Assembly (NCBI RefSeq): GCF_028476545.1
Contig: NW_026731579.1
Coordinates: forward strand, 124,001-188,000
Length of the DNA: 64,000 bases
Source: Physella acuta
Taxonomy: Eukaryota; Mollusca; Gastropoda; Physidae
Direction of reading: 5' to 3'
Under the pieces are notes generated by a model. The model worked only from the letters and a program-made list of their open reading frames with translations, was not told the DNA's origin and searched no databases. Below are positions 18,480 through 30,851 of the stretch, one piece after another. Position 1 is the stretch's first letter. Every line of letters starts with the position of its first letter. A program made the translations under genes and the position numbers.

Positions 18480-18954
18480 AGGGGCATACCGTTGTCTTAC
18501 CAACGGTCACCCTCATAAGCGCGGGGCGAGTACTCGACTCGGGTATCGTACGCGGCACTTACTTTGAGTACTGAATAGAGATGACAGTTTACCCTCCGTG
18601 TCGCGCAGGGGCGACGCGCGCGACAGACCTTCCCGCGCTCAGCGCAGGGATTACTCTCTGACAACGCGACATGCGCCCAGGTTTTATTGCCTCTCGCGCA
18701 AGAAATTTATTTAACCACGCGTTTTTGGAGCAGCGGAAACGAGGCATATCGAGTTAATTTCAAGAGGAAAAAAAAAACATTGAGTGAAAAAAAAATGGAG
18801 GTAACTCTCGTGGATTACTTCCCTTAGTTGATACGTGATCTCTAACAGCCTGCGAAGGCTGAGCTAAAAAAAAACACAATCGATCAAGTCATTGAAAACT
18901 AAAGCTCGGCCATAAACATGGATTAGTACACGCCGAGAGGAGAAACTCATAAAG
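18480..18954 (+). promoter_or_regulatory. CpG-island-like block with a candidate noncoding first exon
   Basis: About 30 CpGs fall in 18,500-18,760 (for example gcgacgcgcgcgacag), far above the surroundings. The block continues to a strong donor, cataaag|gtaagt, at 18,954|18,955. The only ATG near the donor (18,918) is followed at once by a stop, which fits a 5' UTR exon. This is inference: it could be the first exon of a plus-strand gene whose next exon lies downstream or beyond the window. Confidence 0.4.
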
Positions 18955-19084
18955 GTAAGTTATATTTAGATTTTCATTCTCTAGCGGAGTGTGGGGGACG
19001 CTGTTTACCGCTTGTAGCCCTCAATAAAAGCTCGCTGTTTGATGGTGCTGGGTGCTTGATGGGGCGATTAGGTAAACATGTGAA

Positions 19085-19450
19085 CTGATGGGGAAAATAT
19101 AAGTCGTTTATGGAAACATCATGTGAAGTTGATGTTAGAAATATCTGTCGTTTATGGAAATGTGAAATTGTTGTTAGAAATATCTGTCATTTATGGAAAC
19201 ATGTGAAATTGATGTTAGAAATATCTGTCGTTTATGGAAACATCATTTGTAATAAATGTTAGAAATATCTGTCATTTATGGAAACATCATTTCAAATTGA
19301 TGTTAAATGTCATATGAAAACATTTGAAATAAATGTTAGAATATATGGCATTTATGGAAACATGGTTTGAAATGAATGTTAGAAATATCTGTCATATAAG
19401 GAAACATCATTTGAAATTGATTTTAAGTAATATCTATCATTTATGGAAAT
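19085..19450. repeat. ~45-bp degenerate repeat
   Basis: Core gttagaaatatctgtcattt plus atggaaacat, seven or eight diverged copies. Confidence 0.85.
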
Positions 19451-20080
19451 ATCAGGGGTTGTAGACGTGAACCTCACGATGTCTTGATAAAAATAGTCAT
19501 AGTAGCGGAGAGGGGGTCGTCCTCACTCATTTAGACATCCACATCTCCTAGCGTTCATATTTGTCGTCGACTTATTAAGTGATATGAAGCTACATTCTGT
19601 GGGATGGTCACTTCTACCTGGATGTAGTAAGGTAGTCACTGCTACCTATATGTAATATGGCAGTCATTGCTACCTGTATGTAGCAAGGTAGTCAATGCTA
19701 CCTGTATGTAAGAAAGTAGTTACTGCTACCTGTATGTAAGAAAGTAGTCACTGCTACCTGTACAATACCTTTAAAATAGTTCTGCAATTTCTCAATAAAA
19801 TTCATTTATGACTGCAGCTTTACGCATTTTCCACCGTGAGATGGTCTTACTCATTGCATAGCATTCATTTATGGCTTCAGCTAAACGCTACTCTCAAACG
19901 TGAGATGGTCTGGGTTTCGTATGTCGTACCACTACGTACTGGGAGGGGAGGGGGCGGTAGGTAGTTTTGGATCAATGCAGCAATGTAAGTAGCTCAATAA
20001 AGGATGCGAGTCACGTGTCTCCCGTCTGTTTACCTCCAGCTGATTCCGCTGGATTTTATATTACAACAAGACATCCATCA
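19451..20080. repeat. ~30-bp 'tagtcactgctacctgtatg' repeat within unique sequence
   Basis: About five copies at 19,605-19,765. The flanks are unique, with a short repeat of cattcatttatg near 19,800-19,880. Confidence 0.7.
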
Positions 20081-20089
20081 TGATGTGTG

Positions 20090-20215
20090 TAGAATGTATC
20101 AATGATGTTTCTACGATGTGTCTAAGATGGTCTATGGTGTGTCTACGATTGTCTGTGATGTGTCTACGATTGTCTATAATGTGTCTACGATGGTCTATGA
20201 TGTGTCTAAGATACA
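20090..20215. repeat. 21-bp repeat, 6 copies
   Basis: Core gtgtctacgatggtctatga. The 67-codon frame over it is repeat-coded. Confidence 0.85.
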
Positions 20216-20315
20216 CTCTCAGCACACTTGTAAAGCATCGCAGGAAAGACTTGTTGTCCAGAAAATATGCGCAATGCTATTAAGGCCGAATTAACAAATC
20301 GATCAAAGTACAAAA

Positions 20316-20955
20316 TAACATCACTAGACCAACATCACTAGACCAACATCACTAGACCAACATCACTAGACCAACATCACTAGACCAACATCACTAGACC
20401 AACATCACTAGACCAACATCACTAGACCAACATCACTAGACCAACATCACTAGACCAACATCACTAGACCAACATCACTAGACCAACATCACTAGACCAA
20501 CATCACTAGACCAACATCACTAGACCAACATCACTAGACCAACATCACTAGACCAACATCACTAGACCAACATCACTAGACCAACATCACTAGACCAACA
20601 TCACTAGACCAACATCACTAGACCAACATCACTAGACCAACATCACTAGACCAACATCACTAGACCAACATCACTAGACCAACATCACTAGACCAACATC
20701 ACTAGACCAACATCACTAGACCAACAATAACATCACTAGACCAACATCACTAGACCAACATCACTAGACCAACATCACTAGACCAACATCACTAGACCAA
20801 CATCACTAGACCAACATCACTAGACCAACATCACTAGACCAACATCACTAGACCAACAATATCATCACTAGACCAACATCACTAGACCAACATCACTAGA
20901 CCAACAATATCATCACTAGACCAACAACATCATCACTAGACCAACATCATTAGAC
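20316..20955. repeat. 14-bp array, ~44 copies
   Basis: Near-perfect ccaacatcactaga with four interruptions ('ataa', 'atat', 'acat') near the right end. Confidence 0.97.
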
Positions 20956-21185
20956 CAACAGTAACATGACAAGACCAAACTAGACCTGACGACAACCACA
21001 GAAGATGGACGGACAACTTTGGATAACACTACAGCGACGGGTGCTAATGCGACGGAAATTGATATAAATAAATAAAAACTGCTCTTTGACTTGTCGGACA
21101 AACACAGCCCATTAGGCAAATAAATGACAGCATTGTTAGGTAATTAAATCTAATTACACGTGTTTGGGGTGTCACGTGTGAAGAA

Positions 21186-22512
21186 TGGGTGTGGGGCATT
21201 GTGTGAGTTGTGTGGGTTGTGTGGGGCATTGTGTGAGGTGTGTGGGGCATTGTGTGAGTTGTGTGGGGCATTGTGTGAGTTGTGTGGGGCATTGTGTGAG
21301 TTGTGTGGGGCATTGTGTGAGTTGTGTGGGGCATTGTGTGAGTTGTGTGGGGCATTGTGTGACGTGTGTTGGGCATTGTATGAGTTTTGTGGGGCATTGT
21401 GTGAGTTGTGTGGGGCATTGTGTGAGGTGTGTGGGGCATTGTGTGAGGTGTGTGGGGCATTGTGTGAGTTGTGTGAGTTGTGTGGGGCATTGTATGAGTT
21501 GTGCGGGGCATTGTGTGAGTTGTGTGGGGCATTGTGTGAGTTGTGTGGGGCATTGTGTGAGTTGTGTGGGGCATTGTGTGAGTTGTGTGGGGCATTGTGT
21601 GAGTTGTGTGGGCCATTGTGGGACAATGTGTGAGTTGTGTGGGGCATTGTGTGAGTTGTGTGGGGCATTGTGTGAGTTGTGTGGGACATTGTGTGAGTTG
21701 TGTGGGACATTGTGTGAGTTGTGTGGGGCATTGTGTTGAGCATTGTGTGAGTTGTGTGGGGAATTGTGTGAGTTGTGTGGGGCATTGTGTGAGGTGTGTG
21801 GGGCATTGTGTGAGTTACATGGGGCATTGTGTGAGTTGTGTGGGACATTGTGTGAGTTGTATGGGGCATTGTGTGAGTTGTGTGGGGCATTGTGTGGAAT
21901 CGTGTGAGTTGTGTGGGGCATTGTGTGAGGTGTGTGGGGCATTGTGTGAGGTGTGTGGGGCATTGTGTGAGTTGTGTGGGGCATTGTGTGAGTTGTGTGG
22001 GATATTGTGTGAGGTGTGTGGGGCATTGTGTGAGGTGTGTGGGGCATTGTGTGAGTTGTGTGGGATATTGTGTGAGTTGTGTGGGGCATTGTGTGAGGTG
22101 TGTGGGGCATTGTGTGAGTTGTGTGGGGCATTGTGTGAGTTGTGTGGGGCATTGTGTGAGTTGTGTGGGGCATTGTGTGAGTTGTGTGGGGCATTGTGTG
22201 AGTTGTGTGGGGGCATTGTGTGAGTTGTGTGGGGCATTGTGTGAGTTGTGTGGGGCATTGTGTGAGTTGTGTGGGATATGGTGTGAGGTGTGTGGGGCAT
22301 TGTGTGAGGTGTGTGGGGCATTGTGTGAGTTGTGTGGGGCATTGTGTGAGTTGTGTGGGATATGGTGTGAGGTGTGTGGGGCATTGTGTGAGGTGTGTGG
22401 GGCATTGTGTGAGTTGTGTGGGGCATTGTGTGAGTTGTGTGGGGCATTGTGTGAGTTGTGTGTGGCATTGTGTGAGTTGTGTGGGGCATTGTGTGAGTTG
22501 TGTGAGGTATGT
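21186..22512. repeat. 21-bp array, ~62 copies, G+T-rich on + strand
   Basis: Unit gtgtggggcattgtgtgagt plus t. Because 21 is 7 codons, all six frames stay open for 120-470 codons (e.g. CVSCVGH or NAPHNSH repeats). Variants (gaggtg, gatatt, gatatg) occur in blocks, indicating segmental duplication inside the array. Confidence 0.98.
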
Positions 22513-23470
22513 CTGTGACTTCTCTGGCACAAACATAATTTTAAATATGACCTCATTTTTTACTCTACATTAAAGAAAAAGAAACATTTTTTTTTTCAAA
22601 ACAAGCTCTTATGTAAATAATACACTAAAAAGGACAAAATAACTATTATTTAAATAACTGTTTAGAAAAGCGGTGGTCACTTTATTATCTATTGGATACC
22701 TTTACTATTATACAGTAAGAGACCCGCGCTTTCCTTTATTTAAATAGTATTTAATATTTAAAGAAAAACGTTTATTTTCTCCTTCTTAGTGCATTATTAT
22801 AAAAAAACTTGTTATCAAAACGCATTTAAAGCATGTTTTCCCCAGTATTTTAAATTTTTTTATGCAATAGAGTTTCATGGCCAATTGCGCACCAAATGAA
22901 CATGAAATTTCGCCCCTAACAGTGAGGGATAATAGTTGGACCCCTACTTTATTTAGTACACTTTAATTAATTTATTCTTAATTAAATAGGCATCCAATTA
23001 AGTCAAATTTGATCTCAGATTGCATTGTCATCGGATCTTGACCATAATGCCAAGTTTGAAATGAATCGGTCACTTAGAAGTGCTCGAAATTTCGCTCGCC
23101 AGTTTTAATCTGTGACGGACGAAGACCAACAGACGGAGGACGGAAGTTAAATAAAAGCTTGTAATAAAAAGGTAGAATAATTTTTAAATTCCTGGTCTTG
23201 AAAGAATTCTAAAACTACAGATTCTAGTTACAGTTGCTTTAAAAAATTTCAACAGTAGCCTACACCGGCCTGTAATTCAACTCCAATACATAATAAATGA
23301 ATAATCCTAGACGCCCAACGATAATTAATCTCTTGTCATTATTCTCTAAAATTTCAAAAGATAATTAATCTTAGGTCATTATTCTCCGAGACGACAAATG
23401 ACAAGTCCTTGAGAGGAAATATTTGTTTTGGCCTTTGGCACTTTTCATTGAAACTCATGCTAGTTCTTAT
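22513..23470. other. AT-rich spacer with a probable dispersed-repeat fragment
   Basis: The part at about 22,860-23,165 (aagtttgaaatgaatcggt ... gacggacgaagacc) resembles a common invertebrate dispersed-repeat pattern that ends in gacgga-rich sequence. The family was not identified. Nothing coding. Confidence 0.35.
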
Positions 23471-23474
23471 GTTT

Positions 23475-23822
23475 GTATCATTTGTGCCACCCACCAAGTG
23501 GAGTTTGCTGTATCCACCAAGTGGAGTTTGTACCATCCACCAAGTGGAGTTTGTGCCATCCACCAAGTGGAGTTTGTGCCATCCACCTTGTGGAATTTGT
23601 GCCATCCACCTTGTGGAATTTGTGCCATCCACCAAGTGGAGTTTGTGCCATCCACCAAGTTGAGTTTGTGCCATCCACCCAGTGGAGTTTGCTGTATCCA
23701 CCAAGTGGAGTTTGTGCCATTCACAAGTGGAGTTTGCTGTATCCACCAAGTGGAGCTTGTGCCATCCACCATGTGGAGTTTGTGCTATCCACCACGTGGA
23801 GTTTGTGCCATCCACCAAGTTG
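23475..23822. repeat. 23-bp array, ~15 copies
   Basis: Core ccatccaccaagtggagttt plus gtg, with 'gctgt' and 'ttgtggaa' variants. Open frames on both strands are shadows. Confidence 0.95.
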
Positions 23823-23885
23823 AGAGTTGCGATATAAGCAGCAAGAAATGTCCAATGTTATTGTAACACGACAGGGAACATCTGC

Positions 23886-25113
23886 ACACAAACATCCATC
23901 GATCTGTAGTGGTGGATACAATAGGCGGGGACCACACAAACAGCCATCGATCTGTAGTGGTGGATACAATAGGCGGGGACCACACAAACAGCCATCTGTA
24001 GTGGTGGATACAATAGGCGGGGACCACACAAACAGCCATCGATCTGTAGTGGTGGATACAATAGGCGGGGACCACACAAACAGCCATCGATCTGTAGTGG
24101 TGGATACAATAGGCGGGGACCACACAAACAGCCATCGATCTGTAGTGGTGGATACAATAGGCGGGGACCACACAAACAGCCATCGATCTGTAGTGGTGGA
24201 TACAATAGGCGGGGACCACACAAACAGCCATCGATCTGTAGTGATGGATACAAAAGGCGGGGACCACACAAACAGCCATCGATCTGTAGTGGTGGATACA
24301 ATAGGCGGGGACCACACAAACAGCCATCGATCTGTAGTGGTGGATACAATAGGCGGGGACCACACAAACATCCATCGATCTGTAGTGGTGGATACAATAG
24401 GCGGGGACCACACAAACAGCCATCGATCTGTAGTGGTGGATACAATAGGCGGGGACCACACAAACAGCCATCGATCTGTAGTGGTGGATACAATAGGCGG
24501 GGACCACACAAACAGCCATCTGTAGTGGTGGATACAATAGGCGGGGACCACACAAACAGCCATCGATCTGTAGTGGTGGATACAATAGGCGGGGACCACA
24601 CAAACAGCCATCGATCTGTAGTGGTGGATACAATAGGCGGGGACCACACAAACAGCCATCTGTAGTGGTGGATACAATAGGCGGGGACCACACAAACAGC
24701 CATCGATCTGTAGTGGTGGATACAATAGGCGGGGACCACACAAACAGCCATCTGTAGTGGTGGATACAATAGGCGGGGACCACACAAACAGCCATCGATC
24801 TGTAGTGGTGGATACAATAGGCGGGGACCACACAAACAGCCATCTGTAGTGGTGGATACAATAGGCGGGGACCACACAAACAGCCATCGATCTGTAGTGG
24901 TGGATACAATAGGCGGGGACCACACAAACAGCCATCTGTAGTGGTGGATACAATAGGCGGGGACCACACAAACAGCCATCTGTAGTGGTGGATACAATAG
25001 GCGGGGACCACACAAACAGCCATCGATTTGTAGTGGTGGATACAATAGGCGGGGACCACACAAACAGCCATCGATTTGTAGTGGTGGATACAATAGGCGG
25101 GGACCACACAAAC
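23886..25113. repeat. 48/44-bp array, ~26 copies
   Basis: Core tggatacaataggcggggac plus cacacaaacagccatc(gatc)tgtagtgg. The two lengths differ by a 4-base 'cgat' gain or loss. 44-bp units appear only in the right half, interleaved. Minus-strand frames of up to 486 codons (FVWSPPIVSTTTD or GCLCGPRLLYPPLQ repeats) are artefacts. Confidence 0.97.
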
Positions 25114-25645
25114 AACATACAGACCGGTGATTTCACTGTAAGAAAACACAAAGGGAGAGAACTGTACGCCGAGGTAAATAGGAGTTATCGTTCGTGTCTT
25201 GTATTTTTTTTGTGTATACTGAAAATCGTGTTGTGTTGTATGCATTGATTGTTATAGAAAATATGAATGGTCTTCTAACTGATGACGTAGGTCGCACGTG
25301 CTGAGTACTAGTAGCAGAAAGGAGTGAGCACGTTTTTAAAGAAAAAGTTTATTAGGATAGATTCAACTAATCAAATAAAATCCACATTTTTGAAACGGTT
25401 TTATTAGCCATTGATAGAATTATTTTCTTTTTTCTGCCTGATCATCAAATACACGTAAATTGTTTTTCTTTCTCAAGGACTAAAAGCCGTATAATTATAA
25501 AAGTTACTTCAGCCTTATTCTGTAAGACGTTTTATTGATATGGCTGGTGACATAACCGTAGTCCTACATCTTATTGGTGAAACATACGCATGCAAGACTT
25601 AAGTGGTGATACACGTTTGGCCCTACACTTGAGTAGTGATACAAC
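25114..25645. other. unique AT-rich spacer
   Basis: No exon-like open frame and no repeat array. Confidence 0.5.
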
Positions 25646-26360
25646 TTTGATGGTTGTCACTGTGATGGTTGTCACTGTGATGGTTGTTAATGTGATGGTT
25701 GAAACTGTGATGGTTGTTAATGTGATGGTTGTCACTATGATGGTTGTCACTATGATGGTTGTCACTGTACTGTGATGGTTGTCATTGTGATGGTTGTTAA
25801 TGTGATGGTTGTCACTGTACTGTGATGGTTGTCACTGTGATGGTTGACACCGTGATGGTTGACACTGTGATGGTTGACACTGTGATGGTTGTTAATGTGA
25901 TGGTTGTCACTGTACTGTGATGGTTGTCACTGTGATGGTTGACACCGTGATGGTTGACACTGTGATGGTTGACACCGTGATGGTTGTCACTGCGATGGTT
26001 GTCACTGTGATGGTTGTCATGGTGAAAGATGACACTGTGATGGTTGTAACTGTGATGGTTGTCACTGCGATGGTTGTCACTGTGATGGTTGTCATGGTGA
26101 AAGATGACACTGTGATGGTTGTAACTGTGATGGTTGTCACTGTGATGGTTGTCATAGTACTTTGATGGTTGTCACTGTGATGGTTGTCACTGTACTGTGA
26201 TGGTTGTCACTGTACTGTGATGGTTGTCACTGTACTGTGATGGTTGTCACTGTACTGTGATGGTTGTCACTGTACTGTGATGGTTGTCACTGTACTGTGA
26301 TGGTTGTCACTGTACTGTGATGGTTGTAACTGTGATGGTTGTAACTGTGATGGTTGACAC
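25646..26360. repeat. 15/20-bp array 'gtgatggttgtcact'
   Basis: 15-bp units on the left, becoming 20-bp units ('...actgta' added) at 26,160-26,330. Open frames of Thr/Val/Met repeats are artefacts. Confidence 0.95.
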
Positions 26361-27354
26361 TATGAAACAAACCTCAGCTAACATCTCTTAGAGTTTAGCA
26401 ACACACACACACACACGCTGATAACACACACACACACGTATTTTAGCGCACGGCCAACACCTTTTAATGCTTTCTTTAGCTTTAACCAATCATGTCAAAT
26501 AAAAAATCATTAAGCTTTTATACTCTAAAAATAGTAAAGTTGACCTTAAGAGCTAAGCAAATTTTCACAGCTTTTCAATTGGCTGAGCATTGGTTACCCA
26601 CCATAAGTCTGCGATTGAGTTCAATTCTTTTATATTGACAAATTACTTTAAAAATATAAGCTACTAGAAAGAACCTTTTTAGTTTCAATTATTTGACATG
26701 GAGCTAGCGATGGTATACACATAAGCAATAAAGGGGCAGCAACTCAAAAATCAATTAGGAAACATGCCATTAGTAGTTAGCGGAGGTAATAGAAAGCAGT
26801 GTTCTCTATCACAACGGTGTAAACTAGCATGCTACCCCTGTCTAATTTGAGACCGATTTAGCGACATTTTTGTCAATATCGTCAATACGCCAGCCTGCGA
26901 AAAAATCACTTTGACATTTCGCAACTTTTCATTTCGCCCTGCGGTTTTATAACTACATAGGTAAATTCAAATTGTAATTAGAAATTTGTCTGAAAGTGAG
27001 CTAATTATGCAGCTATATTTGGTCGTTCAATTGTGTATGTAGGTATATGAGAGTTGTCTATGTGTGTATGTATGCATATGTGTGTGTTGGTAAGGCGGTG
27101 ATGATAATTGTTCTAGCAACGCCCCCCCTCCCCAATAATGATGCACATGCGTCTGTTGAGAACTAGATTGAAATCTCTTCAAACTGGAAGGAAAAATTGT
27201 TTATTATTATGAGTTGGTTTGCCTCGCGAGCTAAATCTGGCCAGCAAACAATTTTCCACCCCGGCATACAACACTTGGACGTGTGCCTTCATTACATCAA
27301 TTCTCTCCACAGATAGCTCTGGTCTGCGAATGCGAGAAATTGCCGCGTAAATTG
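26361..27354. other. unique spacer with short CA runs
   Basis: CA microsatellite at 26,402-26,436. The rest is AT-rich unique sequence without coding signal. Confidence 0.5.
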
Positions 27355-28782
27355 ATTCACCATTTGCCTACATCAAACTAGCGGTAAAATGATTCACCAT
27401 TTGCCTACATCAAATTGCGTTAAAATGATTCACCATTTGCCTACACCAAATTGCGTTAAAATGATTCACTATTTTCCTACATCAAACTCGTAAATGGATT
27501 CAGCATTTGCCTACATCAAACTGCGGTAAATTGATTCACCATTTGCCTACATCAAACTAGAGGTAAAATGATTCACCATTTGCCTACATCAAACTAGCGG
27601 TAAAATGATTCACCATTTGCCTACATCAAACTAACGGTAAAATGATTCACCATTTGCCTACATCAAATTGGTAAATAAATTCACTATTTGCGTATATCAA
27701 ATTGCGTTAAATTGATTCAGCATTTGCCTACACCAAATTGCGTTAAATGGATTCAGCATTTGCCTACATCAAACTGCGGTAAATTGATTCACCATTTGCC
27801 TACATCAAACTAGAGGTAAAATGATTCACCATTTGCCTACATCAAACTAGCGGTAAAATGATTCACCATTTGCCTACATCAAACTAACGGTAAAATGATT
27901 CACCATTTGCCTACATCAAACTGGTAAATAAATTCACTATTTGCGTATATCAAATTGCGTTAAATTGATTCAGCATTTGCCTACACCAAATTGCGTTAAA
28001 TGGATTCAGCATTTGCCTACATCAAACTGCGGTAAATTGATTCACCATTTGCCTACATCAAACTAGAGGTAAAATGATTCACCATTTGCCTACATCAAAC
28101 TAGCGGTAAAATGATTCACCATTTGCCTACATCAAACTAACGGTAAAATGATTCACTATTTGCCTACATCAAACTGGTAAATAAATTCACTATTTGCGTA
28201 TATCAAATTGCGTTAAATTGATTCAGCATTTGCCTACACCAAATTGCGTTAAATGGATTCAGCATTTGCCTACATCAAACTGCGGTAAATTGATTCACCA
28301 TTTGCCTACATCAAACTAGAGGTAAAATGATTCACCATTTGCCTACATCAAACTAGCGGTAAAATGATTCACCATTTGCCTACATCAAACTAACGGTAAA
28401 ATGATTCACCATTTGCCTACATCAAACTGGTAAATAAATTCACTATTTGCGTATATCAAATTGCGTTAAATTGATTCAGCATTTGCCTACACCAAATTGC
28501 GTTAAATGGATTCAGCATTTGCCTACATCAAACTGCGGTAAATCGATTCACCATTTGCCTACATCAAACTAGAGGTAAAATGATTCACCATTTGCCTACA
28601 TCAAACTAGCGGTAAAATGATTCACCATTTGCCTACATCAAACTAACGGTAAAATGATTCACCATTTGCCTACATCAAACTGGTAAATAAATTCACTATT
28701 TGCGTATATCAAATTGCGTTAAATTGATTCACCATTTGCCTACATCAAACTGCGGTAAAATGATTCACCATTTGCCTACACC
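27355..28782. repeat. 36-bp monomers in a 253-bp higher-order repeat
   Basis: Monomer core gattcaccatttgcctacat plus caaact. The diagnostic variant ttgcgtatatcaaattgcg recurs at 27,689, 27,942, 28,195, 28,448 and 28,701, exactly 253 bp apart. Each period holds seven distinguishable monomers. Confidence 0.97.
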
Positions 28783-29315
28783 ATGTTGTCGGTGTTGTCT
28801 TGAATAGGTTGCCGTCAGCCTCACTGGTAGGTGCTACATCTCCTCGGGTAACTGGGAATTTCTGGATTTCTCATTAAAGGGGAGATCATCTATTGAATTA
28901 TCTTTTAAACATTTATTTCTATCCATTTTGGAGATTTACTGCAATATACCATGGCATTACAGTTTGACGTGACACTACATATTGACGTGACACCCCTAGT
29001 TTGACGTGACACTACATCTTGACGTGCCTGTCCAGTTTGACGTGACACAACAATTCAACGTGCCACTACATATTGATGTGACACCCCTTGTTTCACGTGA
29101 TACTACAGTTTGACCTGACAGTACAATTCAACGTGAAAGCCCAATGTACAGGCCACTACAGGGTGATACCACTACCAGACCCCAAACCACAAAAGATTTC
29201 TTGTTTAGCACGAATTGTGTTCAGTCGTACCGTGTGTACCAGGCCTAACACGTTCATCGCCCAGATTCACTGTGTGGGCTTATCACTTTATTCGTTACTC
29301 AACTCATCCAGGCTT
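28783..29315. repeat. degenerate 'ttgacgtgacactacat' repeat and spacer
   Basis: About nine loose copies at 28,960-29,130. The flanks are unique. Confidence 0.7.
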
Positions 29316-29323
29316 ATTGTGAA

Positions 29324-29555
29324 CAGTGTTTCTTCCAGACTTTTTTCTCCGGGGGGGGGGGGGGCACTTGAAATCTTCGGGGGGGGCGGTAAACTTTCTT
29401 CGGGGGGGTGGGGGGCGGACACTGTTAAAAGTATATATTTTCTATATAAATTATATAAATTTCATTTCGTTCGGGGGGGGGGGGGCGGTAAAAATTTTTC
29501 GGGGGGGGGGGGGGGGGTCTTCGCCCCCCCGAAGAGATGCCTGGAAGAAACTCTG
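29324..29555. mobile_element. non-autonomous hAT element (232 bp)
   Basis: Begins cagtgtttcttccag and ends ctggaagaaactctg, inverted ends of about 15 bp with one or two mismatches. It is flanked by a perfect 8-bp duplication attgtgaa at 29,316-29,323 and 29,556-29,563. The interior is G-run rich (up to 15 G) with a short AT core and no transposase, so it is a MITE mobilised in trans. Confidence 0.88.
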
Positions 29556-29563
29556 ATTGTGAA

Positions 29564-29924
29564 GATAGAAGAAATATTTATTTATACTTCGTTTATGCTG
29601 TACACATGTATTTCTATCGACCCAGTACACATTACCAGTTGTACATTTCTTGTACACTTCACACAGCCGTTCTAGTAGACTATGTACAGATACTTGAGAC
29701 CTGAATCTATCACTGTTTCATACCAACCGCAGCAAACAGGGTCACATATGGACCCGTTTCTTAATAATTGGGGCTTCTATTTATAGCCGGTGCTGGAACC
29801 TTCTAGCTAATATCATTAATGTCCAGCACGAGTAGGCGGACAGTGACCTTGACCCGCGCGTGGTATCACCGGAAGTCAGCGAGAAACGGAAGCTGGTAAA
29901 AGCTTGATAACAATTGGATGGGTC
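29564..29924. other. unique spacer, promoter-like words at the right edge
   Basis: Contains ccggaagt (ETS-type core) at 29,869-29,876 in a mildly CpG-rich stretch. No exon is supported. Confidence 0.3.
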
Positions 29925-30360
29925 GCTTCACCAGTCTCTTACACATGGGTCTTGGCATTTCTGTCAGCTTGCCTTATCTCTTACACATGGGTCTTGGCAT
30001 TTCTGTCAGCTTGCCTTAGCTCTTACACACGGGTCTTGGCATTTCTGTCAGCTTGCCTTAGCTCTTACACATGGGTCTTGGCATTTCTGTCAGCTTGCCT
30101 TAGCTCTTACACATGGGTCTTGGCATTTCTGTCAGCTTGCTTTAGCTCGTACACATGGGTCTTGGCATTTCTGTCAGCTTGCCTTAGCTCTTACACACGG
30201 GTCTTGGCATTTCTGTCAGCTTGCCTTAGCTCTTACACATGGGTCTTGGCATTTCTGTCAGCTTGCCTTAGCTCTTACACACGGGTCTTGGCATTTCTGT
30301 CAGCTTGCCTTAGCTCTTACACATGGGTATCGGCATTTCTGTCAGCTTGCCTTAGCTCTT
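29925..30360. repeat. 42-bp array, ~10 copies
   Basis: Core cttacacatgggtcttggca plus tttctgtcagcttgccttagct. Frames of about 200 codons are repeat-coded and run into the TA tract. Confidence 0.96.
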
Positions 30361-30391
30361 TCGCTCTTATGCCAAGTGTATATACATACAT

Positions 30392-30396
<5 letters not shown>

Positions 30397-30472
<76 letters not shown>
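30397..30472. repeat. (TA)n microsatellite
   Basis: About 37 TA dinucleotides. Confidence 0.98.
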
Positions 30473-30473
<1 letters not shown>

Positions 30474-30850
30474 GTTTCTATGCTTGTTAATGCTGCCTGC
30501 TAACAAATGTATGTATGTATGTGTGACCAGCCTACCCTGTCAAGTCCTGCTGTACCGACGTCAGGTAGTGATCGCGAAAACCTGACTACCTGTGATGTAC
30601 CTTCTGTTGGACTTACCTCTCGCGTCTGTATATCAACTGCTGCTAATTTGTGGCCAAACGACGACCAGATTTGTGCGTGCATCAGTGTGTACGATCGTGC
30701 GACATTTGCTTATAAGTGAGTTTAAGTATCGATTCTCTTCGTGTTTGTAAGTGAAAAGATAAAGAAAAATCGATTCCGCCCTTGCTTAAAATAGATTAGT
30801 GTATAACTTTTTTAAACATCGGAGACAACGCAGGCAGGATTCAAACTACA
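30473..30850 (+). other. unique spacer with a weak exon-like open frame
   Basis: An open frame from 30,507 to a donor-like ataa|gtgagt near 30,717 has normal-looking composition (SAVPTSGSDRENLTTCD is close to its middle), but it has no acceptor I trust and matches no family I recognise. Probably chance. Confidence 0.2.
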
Positions 30851-30851
30851 A

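Noticed and set aside
21150-22573. Open frames of up to 468 codons on both strands (Cys/Val/Gly or His/Asn/Pro repeats)
   Set aside because: They follow only from a 21-bp unit without stops; every frame is open, there is no start context or flanking exon, and the same unit reads as unrelated peptides.
20316-25113. CRISPR-like direct repeats
   Set aside because: Units are contiguous with no unique spacers, and the context is an animal gene.
23721-25245. 476-486-codon minus-strand frames
   Set aside because: Produced by the 48-bp array; the composition is that of the repeat in three frames at once and no domain is present.
30507-30719. Single exon of an unknown gene
   Set aside because: Short, no recognisable domain, no convincing acceptor; frames of this size are expected by chance.
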